Assembly (NCBI GenBank): GCA_965546615.1
Contig: CBEUVQ010000031.1
Span: 1-29,946, forward strand
Direction of reading: 5' to 3'
DNA length: 29,946 nucleotides
From: CBEUVQ01 sp965546615
Lineage (GTDB): Bacteria > Bacillota > Desulfotomaculia > Desulfotomaculales > Desulfohalotomaculaceae
The translations under genes were made by a program, and so were the position numbers. Position 1 is the stretch's first letter; every line of letters begins with the position of its first letter. The notes beneath the pieces were generated by a model. The model saw nothing but the letters and a program-made list of their open reading frames with translations, was not told where the DNA came from and ran no database searches. Positions 23,328 to 29,946 of this stretch are shown here, piece by piece.

Positions 23328-24185
23328 ATGAAAAATTGGAAAGAAAATTGGAAGATTAAAACAGCATCTGCTGTCTTAACACTGTCTTTTTTGGTACCGA
23401 CAGCGGCTTTTGCGGACGTAGATGCAAACACAAACGGAGAACGGCCGAACCCAAAAGGCTTTGCACAGCATCAACCCTTTAAAGGAAAAAATCAGCAGGA
23501 GCTTAAGAGCCAACTGCTGGAGCTGGTAAATAAGTACCAACCGGAAAGCTTGGAGGAATGGGAAAAAGCGCTGACAGAGCAGGATGCGCTTAGAGAACAA
23601 ATGAAGGAGCTGCGGCCGGCAGATAAGCAAAAGCCGGAACTGTCAGATGAGATAAAAGAGAAAGTAAAAGCCATACATGAAAGTCTTAAAAACGGAGAAA
23701 TTACCCCGGAGCAGGCCCAAGAACAGCTGAAGGCTTTAGGAGTTGAGAATAAAGGATTTAGACCCGGCCCGGAACTGTCAGATGAGGTGAAAGAAAAGGT
23801 CAAAGCCATTCATGAAGAACTTAAAAACGGAGAAATTACTCCGGAGGAAGCCCAAGAACAGCTGAAGGCTTTAGGAGTTGAAAAGAAAGGGTTTAGACCC
23901 GGCCCGGAACTGTCAGATGAGGTAAAAGAGAAAGTTAAAGCTATTCATGAAGATGTTAAAAACGGAGAAATTACCCCGGAACAAGCTAAAGAAGAAATGG
24001 AGAATCTTGGACTGCAGCCCAGACCGCAGGGTCAACCAGATAACTTAATGGCACAAATCAAGAAAGCAGTAGAAGACAATGATCAAACTGAAATTAAAGA
24101 ATTATTGACCAAAATGTTGGAGCAATTGCAGGAGAAAAACGAAGATTTATCTAATAGAATAGCTGAAGCTGTTGAATCCGATTAG
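23328..24185 (+). CDS. Secreted protein with three 45-residue repeats
   Basis: 285 residues. A signal peptide ends in VPTAAFA (about residue 29). The mature protein contains three tandem 45-residue repeats (135 bp), starting at bases 23634, 23769 and 23904. Each opens with PELSDEVKEKVKAIHE and continues NGEITPEEAQEQLKALG. The second half resembles the short helical SHOCT-type motif, where a Gly-x-Ile-Thr turn joins two helices. The third repeat diverges at its end. A charged C-terminal helix follows. It has no enzyme motif. It has its own four-box promoter and precedes a two-component pair, so it could bind envelope-stress ligands or damp the sensor, as CpxP does in enteric bacteria. That comparison is functional, not by sequence. 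Confidence 0.8.
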   Translation: MKNWKENWKIKTASAVLTLSFLVPTAAFADVDANTNGERPNPKGFAQHQPFKGKNQQELKSQLLELVNKYQPESLEEWEKALTEQDALREQMKELRPADKQKPELSDEIKEKVKAIHESLKNGEITPEQAQEQLKALGVENKGFRPGPELSDEVKEKVKAIHEELKNGEITPEEAQEQLKALGVEKKGFRPGPELSDEVKEKVKAIHEDVKNGEITPEQAKEEMENLGLQPRPQGQPDNLMAQIKKAVEDNDQTEIKELLTKMLEQLQEKNEDLSNRIAEAVESD

Positions 24186-24194
24186 TAACCCAAA

Positions 24195-24228
24195 CCAGAC
24201 TCCTTTGTGCAGGGAGTCTGGATTTTTT
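24195..24228 (+). terminator. Terminator between repeat protein and second response regulator
   Basis: CCAGACTCC (24195-24203) pairs with GGAGTCTGG (24213-24221), followed by ATTTTTTG. The regulator gene starts 18 bases later and has no visible promoter of its own, so its expression may depend on read-through. Confidence 0.85.
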
Positions 24229-24245
24229 GCTAAGGGGGTCTGGTT

Positions 24246-24914
24246 TTGTATCAGATTTTTTTGGTTGAAGATGAGCCGAACCTAAATCAAATATTAACCA
24301 CTTATCTGCAGAAAGAAGGCTGGAAAGTAAAGCCATTTTATAACGGTGAGTCGGCGCTGCAGGCGATAGAAGAACGCCCACATCTTTGGGTTTTGGATAT
24401 TATGCTGCCGGATATTGACGGCTACCAACTGCTGAAAAGGATTAAAGAGCTATCTCCGGAAGTGCCGGTTATTTTTATCTCTGCCCGTGATGCAGATATA
24501 GATCGCGTTATTGGTCTGGAAATGGGCAGTGATGATTATTTAGCCAAACCTTTTTTACCACGCGAATTGGTAATTCGTGTGCAGAGAGTGCTGGAACGTG
24601 TGTACAATAAGGCTTTAGAGCAAACACTTATTACTGATCTGCAGCCGTATAAAATAGATGAGGCAAAGCGTGAAATAAGTAAAGATAATCAAATTATTGA
24701 ACTGACATCTAAAGAATTTGATTTAGCATTGTGTTTTGCCAAGCATAAAGGACAGGCACTTTCCCGAGAGCAAATTCTAAGCTGGGTTTGGGGCGCTGAT
24801 TATATAGGCACCGATCGTTCAGTGGATGACCTGGTCAGAAGGCTGCGCAAAAAGCTGCCTGATTTACGCATTGAAACCATTTACGGTTATGGTTACCGGA
24901 TGGTGGCCCAATGA
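24246..24914 (+). CDS. OmpR/PhoB-family response regulator (second pair)
   Basis: 222 residues from TTG 24246, with AAGGGGG about 7 bases upstream. The receiver domain has acidic residues in LVEDEPN, phospho-acceptor Asp51 (WVLDIMLPDIDG), and the KPF motif of the switch region. The winged-helix domain includes LTSKEFDLALCFAKHKGQALSREQIL-type sequence and the C-terminal TIYGYGYRM hairpin. The stop overlaps the kinase start (ATGA). Position next to the efflux and repeat-protein genes makes it the leading candidate for binding the two four-box arrays. The other OmpR-type regulator of the window cannot be excluded. Confidence 0.93.
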   Translation: MYQIFLVEDEPNLNQILTTYLQKEGWKVKPFYNGESALQAIEERPHLWVLDIMLPDIDGYQLLKRIKELSPEVPVIFISARDADIDRVIGLEMGSDDYLAKPFLPRELVIRVQRVLERVYNKALEQTLITDLQPYKIDEAKREISKDNQIIELTSKEFDLALCFAKHKGQALSREQILSWVWGADYIGTDRSVDDLVRRLRKKLPDLRIETIYGYGYRMVAQ

Positions 24915-26242
24915 AAATGAAAACGAAAAATTTATCTCTTACTATAAAAATATGGCTGGCTGTTTCCGGGGTAAGTTTGTTGTTGTATTCAATAGTTATT
25001 CTTGTTACTCCACCGATGATCAGAAATTTTTTTAACGACAGCATGATGCAGCCACCGCCGAAACCGGAAAAAGGTGTTATTGTAAAACGCTTTGACGAAC
25101 GGTATGTTTTTTCTATTCACAGCTTTATCATGCTGGATGACGGGTCAACCATTCCGGCAGATGCTGAATTAGCATTACAAAAGTCGTTTATTGACGAAAT
25201 CAAGCGTAATGCTGAGACTCAAAAGTCGTTAAGAAAACTGTATCAAAGTAAAGTTAATGAAGTGCCGATTCGTTATGTAATTGAAAAAAATGCTGCCTAC
25301 GGCCGGCCGTTTTATAAAATCAGTTTTGTAAAAAAGCCGGAAGAAGACCGTTTTGTACAGGGTTTTTTGTTTAATTTTATGCTTTATTTCGGGTTGGCGT
25401 TGGTTTCGGGCTGGTTTGTTTCGCTGTTTATAGTGCGTTATTTCACCCGTCCGCTGACTGTTATGGAGCAGCATGTTAAACGTATTGCCAATCGCAATTG
25501 GCACGAACCGCTGGATATTAAACGCAATGATGAGATCGGAGAGTTGGCGAAATCTATTGACATTATGCGTCAACAGCTGATTAAGCAGGATGAAGCTCAG
25601 CAATCAATGCTGCAAAACATTTCCCACGAATTGAAGACGCCGGTAATGGTAATCCGCAGTTATGCGCAAGCGATGCAGGACGGAGTCTATCCCAAAGGTG
25701 ATTTGCAGGGCAGTATCCAGGTAATTGACGAAGAAGGTCAGCGATTAGAAAAGTTGATTAAGCAGCTGCTTTATTTAACCCGCTTGGACTATTTGGATAC
25801 TAAAGAACCGCAGCTGCAAGAGGTTTGTTTGGATCAGTTGATTAAAAAAGTTGTTCAGCATCTAAGCCCTAACTACCCAGAGCTGAATTGGAAACTGAAT
25901 TTAAAACCGGTAAGCTTTCAGTGCAGCGAAGATAATCTGCGGACAGTAATTGAAAATTTACTGGATAATCACCTGCGTTATGCTGTTTCTACAATTGCGG
26001 TTGAATTAGATTTAAATACTGCAGAAAGAGAAATAAACTTAAAATTTTGGAACGATGGTCCTCACGTTGAACAGCATATTTTAGAAAACTTGTTTAAACC
26101 CTTTGAAAAAGGCTCTCAAGGTAAATTCGGCTTAGGACTGACGATTGTTCAGAGGATTTTAAAGATTTATCAAGGTGAAGTTAGCTTGGTTAATGAGCAA
26201 AACGGTGTATCTACAATTGTTAAACTGCCGTATAAAAACTAA
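24911..26242 (+). CDS. Sensor histidine kinase (second pair)
   Basis: 443 residues. Membrane helices at about 10-32 and 152-175 enclose an extracytoplasmic sensor of roughly 120 residues that begins with a proline-rich MMQPPPKPEKG. A HAMP domain (about 175-228) leads to the HisKA domain, phospho-acceptor His239 in NISHELKTPVMVI, and an ATPase domain with the N-box VIENLLDNHLRYA and FGLGLTIVQRI. The gene overlaps the regulator by 4 bp. It probably senses envelope stress or a compound exported by the adjacent efflux system. The ligand is unknown. The layout resembles BaeS/CpxA-like kinases in overall plan. Confidence 0.93.
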   Translation: MKMKTKNLSLTIKIWLAVSGVSLLLYSIVILVTPPMIRNFFNDSMMQPPPKPEKGVIVKRFDERYVFSIHSFIMLDDGSTIPADAELALQKSFIDEIKRNAETQKSLRKLYQSKVNEVPIRYVIEKNAAYGRPFYKISFVKKPEEDRFVQGFLFNFMLYFGLALVSGWFVSLFIVRYFTRPLTVMEQHVKRIANRNWHEPLDIKRNDEIGELAKSIDIMRQQLIKQDEAQQSMLQNISHELKTPVMVIRSYAQAMQDGVYPKGDLQGSIQVIDEEGQRLEKLIKQLLYLTRLDYLDTKEPQLQEVCLDQLIKKVVQHLSPNYPELNWKLNLKPVSFQCSEDNLRTVIENLLDNHLRYAVSTIAVELDLNTAEREINLKFWNDGPHVEQHILENLFKPFEKGSQGKFGLGLTIVQRILKIYQGEVSLVNEQNGVSTIVKLPYKN

Positions 26243-26289
26243 GATAGGTTAAATAATAACAGTAATACCATGAAAGAGGGGGATTACAG

Positions 26290-26793
26290 TTGACATTTAA
26301 CTTATCGCAAAAAGAAACATTGTTGTTGCAGGATCAAAAGAAGCATGAAGAATTGTGCATCCAAAAGTATCAAACCTATGCACAGCAGGCTCAAGATCCA
26401 CAACTGAAACAGCTGTTTAACGCGTTGGCTCAACAAGAGCAGCAGCATTTGGACAGTGTCAATCAGCTGCTCAGCGGGCAAATTCCCAACATGCAGCAAA
26501 GCCAAAGTCAAGAGCAGCAGAACCAGATCCAGCAAAACCAAAGCCAGCAAAATCAATATATCCAGTCTGTTCAGAGTGCTGCCCCGGGCCAAGCTAACCA
26601 AAATGATATTGAGTTGTGCAACGACATGCTGGTCACTGAAAAATATATTTCCGGAACTTATGACACCACTATTTTTGAATCTACTAATGCCAATGTGCGG
26701 CAGGTATTAAATCACATTCAAAAAGAAGAGCAGCAGCATGGCGAAGCAATTTTTAATTATTTACAAAGTCAAGGTGCTTATAACGTGCAGTAA
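26290..26793 (+). CDS. CotF-like spore coat protein
   Basis: 167 residues from TTG 26290 with GAGGGGG before it. Two helical blocks (about 5-65 and 105-160) flank a Gln/Asn/Ser-rich linker (68-100). The blocks contain KETLLLQDQKKHEELCIQKY and HIQKEEQQHGEAIFNYLQ, which resemble the four-helix, ferritin-like CotF domain of spore coat proteins. The phrase ALAQQEQQHLDSVNQLLSG supports this. Metal-ligand spacing of active ferritins is not clearly kept. The gene is alone, closed by a terminator. It suggests a spore-forming lineage. No sporulation sigma-factor promoter was identified with confidence. Confidence 0.8.
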   Translation: MTFNLSQKETLLLQDQKKHEELCIQKYQTYAQQAQDPQLKQLFNALAQQEQQHLDSVNQLLSGQIPNMQQSQSQEQQNQIQQNQSQQNQYIQSVQSAAPGQANQNDIELCNDMLVTEKYISGTYDTTIFESTNANVRQVLNHIQKEEQQHGEAIFNYLQSQGAYNVQ

Positions 26794-26796
26794 ACA

Positions 26797-26824
26797 AAAG
26801 CCCAGGTCAGCTTACCTGGGCTTT
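26797..26824 (+). terminator. Intrinsic terminator after CotF-like gene
   Basis: AAAGCCCAGGT (26797-26807) pairs perfectly with ACCTGGGCTTT (26814-26824) around a 6-base loop. The T tract is short, but the A/T-rich base of the stem makes it a good bidirectional candidate. Confidence 0.75.
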
Positions 26825-26909
26825 ACTGATATAATTAAAACTTTTCATAGAATAGCTTTTTTTATTTTTTAGTAATAATAAGCATCGCTTTACAGGAGGT
26901 GTGGGTATA

Positions 26910-27086
26910 TTGAACAAGGCGTTATATCTAAAGAAGAATGTTGGGCCGGTAGATCAGGTTGTCCGCATTATATTAGGGGCAGCACTAATTGCTGTACCTG
27001 CCCTGCTTAACTGGTCAACTTGGACAATAGTAGTTTTAGCGGCTTTTGGCGGAGCACAAATTATTGAAGGGATAACAGCCTATTGA
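26910..27086 (+). CDS. Small DUF2892/YgaP-like inner membrane protein
   Basis: 58 residues from TTG 26910; AGGAGGT ends 9 bases upstream, whereas the GTG at 26901 directly abuts it and cannot be used. The opening KNVGPVDQVVRIILGAALI matches the DUF2892 pattern (N-x-G-x-x-D-x-x-x-R followed by a Gly-containing helix), then a second hydrophobic helix, WTIVVLAAFGGAQIIEGITAY. In YgaP such a segment anchors a rhodanese; free forms like this are common and of unknown function. The protein should sit in the membrane as a helical hairpin. Confidence 0.8.
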   Translation: MNKALYLKKNVGPVDQVVRIILGAALIAVPALLNWSTWTIVVLAAFGGAQIIEGITAY

Positions 27087-27234
27087 GTAGTGTTTGATCT
27101 TCTAGGGTGGTCTACCCTTGATGAAAAAAAGGTTTATTCTTAAGAACTCGGCAAAAAAAGCTAAATAATGTTATTATAAAAATGTTTCCTACTACATTGA
27201 TGGGTTATTAAAACAAGTTTTGGGAGGTAGAGCT

Positions 27235-28611
27235 ATGACCTATAAAGCGGTAGTTATCGGTGGCGGTCCCGGCGGCTATGTGGCTGCTATCAGAATTGCT
27301 CAATTGGGCGGTAGAGTAGCGGTGGTAGAAAAAGATAAACTAGGCGGTACTTGTCTAAACAGAGGCTGTATTCCCACAAAGGCATTAATTGCTGCAGTAG
27401 AAAAACTAAAAGCTGTAGAAGAAGCCGCTTCCTTTGGAATTGAAACAGGCCAACCAAGCGTTAATTTTGAGAAAATACAAGCTCGAAAAAGCGAAGTGGT
27501 AGATAAGTTAGTAGCAGGTATCAACTTTTTATTCAAAAAAAACAAGATTGAGCTAATAGAAGGTATGGCAAAAATAAAAGCACCCGGAGTGGTGCAAGTA
27601 GAAAATAAAGGTGAAATACAGCAGCTGCAGTGTGAAAACATTGTCATTGCTTCCGGATCCAGCCCGGCATTAATTAAGTCTTTGGGTTATAATGGAACAA
27701 CCGTTATTACCAGTGAAGAAGCTTTAAATCTAAGTGAGGTTCCCAAGAGTTTGTTGATTGTCGGTGCCGGGGTGATAGGTTGTGAATTTGCCCATATTTA
27801 TGGCAGTCTTGGCAGTGAAATTACTATGGTAGAGGCAGCTCCAAGTATTTTGTTTAACCAGGATAAAGAAATTTCCCGCCGGATGCAGACAATATTTAAG
27901 AAGAAAAAGTTTAACCTGAAAACCAATGCTGTCATTAAAAAAATCGAAGAAGCAGACGGTGGTATTCAAGCTGAACTGGAAAACGGTGAGCTGATTACTG
28001 CAGAAAAAGCGCTTATTTCTATCGGCCGGACGCTGAATACACAAAACTTGGGTTTAGAAGAAGCAGGCGTCGCCCTTGGTGAAAGAGGGCAGATTTTAGT
28101 GAACGAGCGCATGCAAACCAACGTGCCCGGCATTTATGCCATTGGCGATGTAGTGATGAAATACCAGCTTGCTCATGCTGCATCTGCTCAAGGCATTGCT
28201 GCTGCTGAAAACATCATGGGTATCGATACCAAAATGGATTACAGTGCGGTGCCGAGCTGCATTTTCACCGATCCGGAGATTGCTTCGGTAGGTCTGACCG
28301 AGCAGCAGGCGAAAGAGCAGGGTATGACTGTAAAAACAGGTAAGTTTAACTTTATGGCCAACGGTAAGGCATTGAGTATGGCTGAAGGGCAGGGTTTTGT
28401 CAAAATTATTACCAATGCCGAGAATGATGTGGTAATAGGGGTACATATTATCGGACCCCATGCATCTGACTTAATTGCAGAGGCTGCGTTGGCAGTAAAA
28501 AATCGGCTTACAGCGAAAGATTTAGCAGCTACTGTTCATGCTCACCCCACACTGGCAGAGGCGGTGATGGAAGCGGCAGAGAATGTGCACGGATTAAGCA
28601 TTCATGGTTAA
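27235..28611 (+). CDS. lpdA: Dihydrolipoyl dehydrogenase (second copy)
   Basis: 458 residues from ATG 27235 with GGGAGG 7 bases upstream; the TTG at 27220 precedes that site. GGGPGG (9-14), the redox pair Cys40/Cys45 in GGTCLNRGCIPTK, a second nucleotide motif IVGAGVIGCEF, and the catalytic HAHPTLAE (His437) are all intact. Sequence similarity with the copy at 1010-2389 is high throughout, but the copies differ enough to be old paralogues. No lipoyl carrier, E1 or E2 gene lies next to it; the DUF2892 gene upstream and AgrB downstream seem unrelated. It may serve 2-oxoacid dehydrogenase or glycine cleavage complexes encoded elsewhere. Confidence 0.94.
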   Translation: MTYKAVVIGGGPGGYVAAIRIAQLGGRVAVVEKDKLGGTCLNRGCIPTKALIAAVEKLKAVEEAASFGIETGQPSVNFEKIQARKSEVVDKLVAGINFLFKKNKIELIEGMAKIKAPGVVQVENKGEIQQLQCENIVIASGSSPALIKSLGYNGTTVITSEEALNLSEVPKSLLIVGAGVIGCEFAHIYGSLGSEITMVEAAPSILFNQDKEISRRMQTIFKKKKFNLKTNAVIKKIEEADGGIQAELENGELITAEKALISIGRTLNTQNLGLEEAGVALGERGQILVNERMQTNVPGIYAIGDVVMKYQLAHAASAQGIAAAENIMGIDTKMDYSAVPSCIFTDPEIASVGLTEQQAKEQGMTVKTGKFNFMANGKALSMAEGQGFVKIITNAENDVVIGVHIIGPHASDLIAEAALAVKNRLTAKDLAATVHAHPTLAEAVMEAAENVHGLSIHG

Positions 28612-28628
28612 TTAAACCAGTAGAGATA

Positions 28629-28663
28629 ATTTTTTAGGCGGACATATTGTCCGCCTAAAAAAT
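28629..28663 (+). repeat. Perfect inverted repeat after second lpd
   Basis: Two 16-base arms, ATTTTTTAGGCGGACA and TGTCCGCCTAAAAAAT, enclose TAT. The T run is on the 5' side and the A run on the 3' side, the reverse of an intrinsic terminator, so no U tract follows the hairpin on either strand. It may still act as a transcript end stabiliser or as a protein site ahead of the agr genes. Confidence 0.7.
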
Positions 28664-28774
28664 TAATACTGTTAAAAAATTAATATTGATAAAATTTAAA
28701 TCAAAAAAAGGAAAATTAATCCATATGACGAAATAATAATAAAGGTTTTTGATAAGCAAGATTTGGAGGGAAAT

Positions 28775-29356
28775 ATGGAACAAGTTATCAATCGATGGGC
28801 AGATGTTATTGCCAAAGAATCCGGCATTCATCGAGACATTATTGCTTATGGTATAAAAGTATTTTTAAATAATATTTTTGGTTTTGCTGCAATAATGATT
28901 ACTGCTGCAATTCTAGGCTGTTTGATGCATACTTTTATTGCTTATGTTGCCGTATTACCAATTAAAGTTTTTGCTGGTGGTCGGCATACTTCCAACCCAG
29001 TCACCTGTTATTTAGGGAGTGCGTTGGTTTTTGTCGGCATTGGTTTAGTATCGCCAAAGTTAACGATTGTTAATGATCATATTACAGCTGCAGTTATTTG
29101 TGTTGCACTTTTTGGTTTAATAGCAATTAGTATTTATGCTCCGCTGGATACAACCAATAAGCCAATAAAGCCGGAACAACGGAAGAAACTGCGCAAATGT
29201 GCGATTGTTTCTTGGGTTATATGCAGTATATTTTTACTGACCCTTAGTTTTGAGAGCTTATTTCTCATTAATAGAAGTATTATTACTGCGGCCTTATTAG
29301 GGATGCTTTTCACGGCTTGCGGTATTATTAAAAAGAAAAAGGAGGTGCATAATTAA
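28775..29356 (+). CDS. agrB: AgrB-family cysteine protease/peptide processing protein
   Basis: 193 residues from ATG 28775, with GGAGGG 5 bases upstream; TTG 28763 would overlap that site. Multiple membrane helices are present. The catalytic pair of AgrB, His and Cys seven residues apart, is seen as His71 and Cys78 in FAGGRHTSNPVTCYLGS. AgrB cuts the AgrD precursor and forms the cyclic thiolactone signal. The next gene, overlapping by one base, encodes a matching AgrD. The C-terminus is basic (IIKKKKEVHN). The genes point to cell-density signalling, but the controlled functions are not evident in this window. Confidence 0.92.
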   Translation: MEQVINRWADVIAKESGIHRDIIAYGIKVFLNNIFGFAAIMITAAILGCLMHTFIAYVAVLPIKVFAGGRHTSNPVTCYLGSALVFVGIGLVSPKLTIVNDHITAAVICVALFGLIAISIYAPLDTTNKPIKPEQRKKLRKCAIVSWVICSIFLLTLSFESLFLINRSIITAALLGMLFTACGIIKKKKEVHN

Positions 29357-29478
29357 TGAAAAAACAGATATTTGCGTTATTGGGAACAGTTTTGTTTTAT
29401 GTTTCTCAACTGAACTTGGATGTTGCTTGTTGGGTTCATTTTTATGAGCCGGAAGTCCCTGAAATACTGAAGAAATAA
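29356..29478 (+). CDS. agrD: AgrD-like cyclic lactone autoinducer precursor
   Basis: A 40-residue ORF whose ATG overlaps the agrB stop by one base, with AAAAAGGAGG about 9 bases upstream. The N-terminal part (MKKQIFALLGTVLFYVSQ) is an amphipathic or hydrophobic leader, then VACWVHFYEPEVPEILKK. The ending Cys-x-x-x-(F/Y) followed by (Y)xPE-x-PExL is the pattern of clostridial AgrD peptides, in which the acidic tail is removed by AgrB. By analogy a five-residue ring, Cys-Trp-Val-His-Phe, closed as a thiolactone, is the likely core of the signal; the exact ends cannot be told. It is too short for most gene finders. Confidence 0.85.
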   Translation: MKKQIFALLGTVLFYVSQLNLDVACWVHFYEPEVPEILKK

Positions 29479-29495
29479 CAGTTTAGGAAGATGTT

Positions 29496-29945
29496 ATGCT
29501 CAATATAATTCAAAATTTAATTGAATCGCTGAGTGCAGTTCTGCTTGGTTATTCTTTGCTGGGTGTCAAATGGGATTTGAGCAAACAGCTGGTTTATACT
29601 ATTATATTTGCTTTTATTGTGGTTTTGCTTAGGTGGTTGCCAATGCCTTACGGCATTCATGCCCTAATAATCCTGCTGGTGTTAGGGGTGTTGCTTAGAC
29701 TAATCACCCAAAAACCACTGCCTAAAGCAATGACTGCATCAGCGATTATCATGACAATACTTATTTTGGCAGAAACCTTAACTTTAGAGCTGGTTATTCA
29801 ATTAATTAATATAGATCCCGACGAATTGAGAAATAATCAGCGATTGTGGTTTTGGGCAGGCCTGCCGCACAGTTTTGTTTTATTGGCGTTAGCCTGTTAT
29901 TTTAATAAACGAAAACCGCGAATATTAAGTAAAATTGGTTTGTAG
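29496..29945 (+). CDS. Membrane protein, possible stand-alone AgrC-like sensor domain
   Basis: 149 residues, with TAGGAAG before the ATG 29496, and a stop at the window edge. It contains about five hydrophobic helices and a charged loop near 110 (NIDPDELRNNQR), ending in a basic tail. Position directly after agrB and agrD is where the receptor AgrC normally lies, and its size and helix count match the six-helix sensor part of AgrC. The histidine kinase part is missing: the frame closes with TAG at 29943. A separate kinase gene may follow beyond the window, or the gene may be split. Assignment rests on context and hydrophobicity only. Confidence 0.6.
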   Translation: MLNIIQNLIESLSAVLLGYSLLGVKWDLSKQLVYTIIFAFIVVLLRWLPMPYGIHALIILLVLGVLLRLITQKPLPKAMTASAIIMTILILAETLTLELVIQLINIDPDELRNNQRLWFWAGLPHSFVLLALACYFNKRKPRILSKIGL

Positions 29946-29946
29946 A

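Noticed and set aside
27102..27119. AGGGTGGTCTACCCT hairpin after the DUF2892 gene as a terminator
   Set aside because: The stem has only five pairs and is followed by A residues, not T.
28629..28663. Intrinsic terminator after the second lpd
   Set aside because: The U tract would be on the wrong side of the stem on both strands.

Overview
The window reads as chromosome from an anaerobic, spore-forming Firmicute of the class Clostridia. The base composition is AT-rich, most genes have strong AGGAGG-type ribosome binding sites, and TTG and GTG starts are frequent. The content fits this: a CotF-like coat protein, an oxygen-sensitive 2-hydroxyacyl-CoA dehydratase-type iron-sulfur protein with its activator ATPase, tryptophanase, Na+-coupled transporters and an Agr-type peptide signalling locus. 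Genus cannot be fixed from the sequence. No rRNA, tRNA, CRISPR array, insertion sequence or prophage was seen.

Layout. 1-429: C-terminal end of a Na+/solute symporter. 530-2765: osmC-like, lpd and gcvH as one operon closed by a terminator; together they could form an NADH-to-lipoyl-to-peroxide chain. 2875-4332 (minus): a CPA1 cation/proton antiporter. 4676-6712: a single dehydratase-like Fe-S protein plus activator ATPase, resembling the double-cubane cluster protein (DCCP) pair. 6863-9737: first OmpR/histidine kinase pair, preceded by 30-bp spaced direct repeats. 9854-12061 (minus): an unknown lipoprotein and a tandem HD/HD-GYP protein. 12319-12723: PaaI-like thioesterase. 12890-15815: tryptophanase, an NSS transporter and a 45-residue lysine-rich protein. 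15954-18177: a TSUP/TauE permease, a PadR regulator and a tungstate-binding-protein homologue with no signal peptide.

18360-26242 appears to be one functional unit: a lipoprotein, a MacB-type ATPase, an HlyD-type adaptor, an FtsX/MacB permease, a TolC-like coiled-coil protein, a secreted protein with three 45-residue repeats, and a second OmpR/kinase pair. The promoters before the lipoprotein and before the repeat protein share the same four-box array (box starts spaced 10, 11 and 11 bp, with the -10 element 13 bp after the last box). This predicts that one OmpR-family regulator, most simply the adjacent one, controls both.

26290-28611: CotF-like protein, a small DUF2892-type membrane protein and a second dihydrolipoyl dehydrogenase. 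28775-29945: AgrB, a 40-residue AgrD precursor absent from standard long-ORF lists, and a 149-residue membrane protein that looks like an AgrC sensor domain without its kinase.
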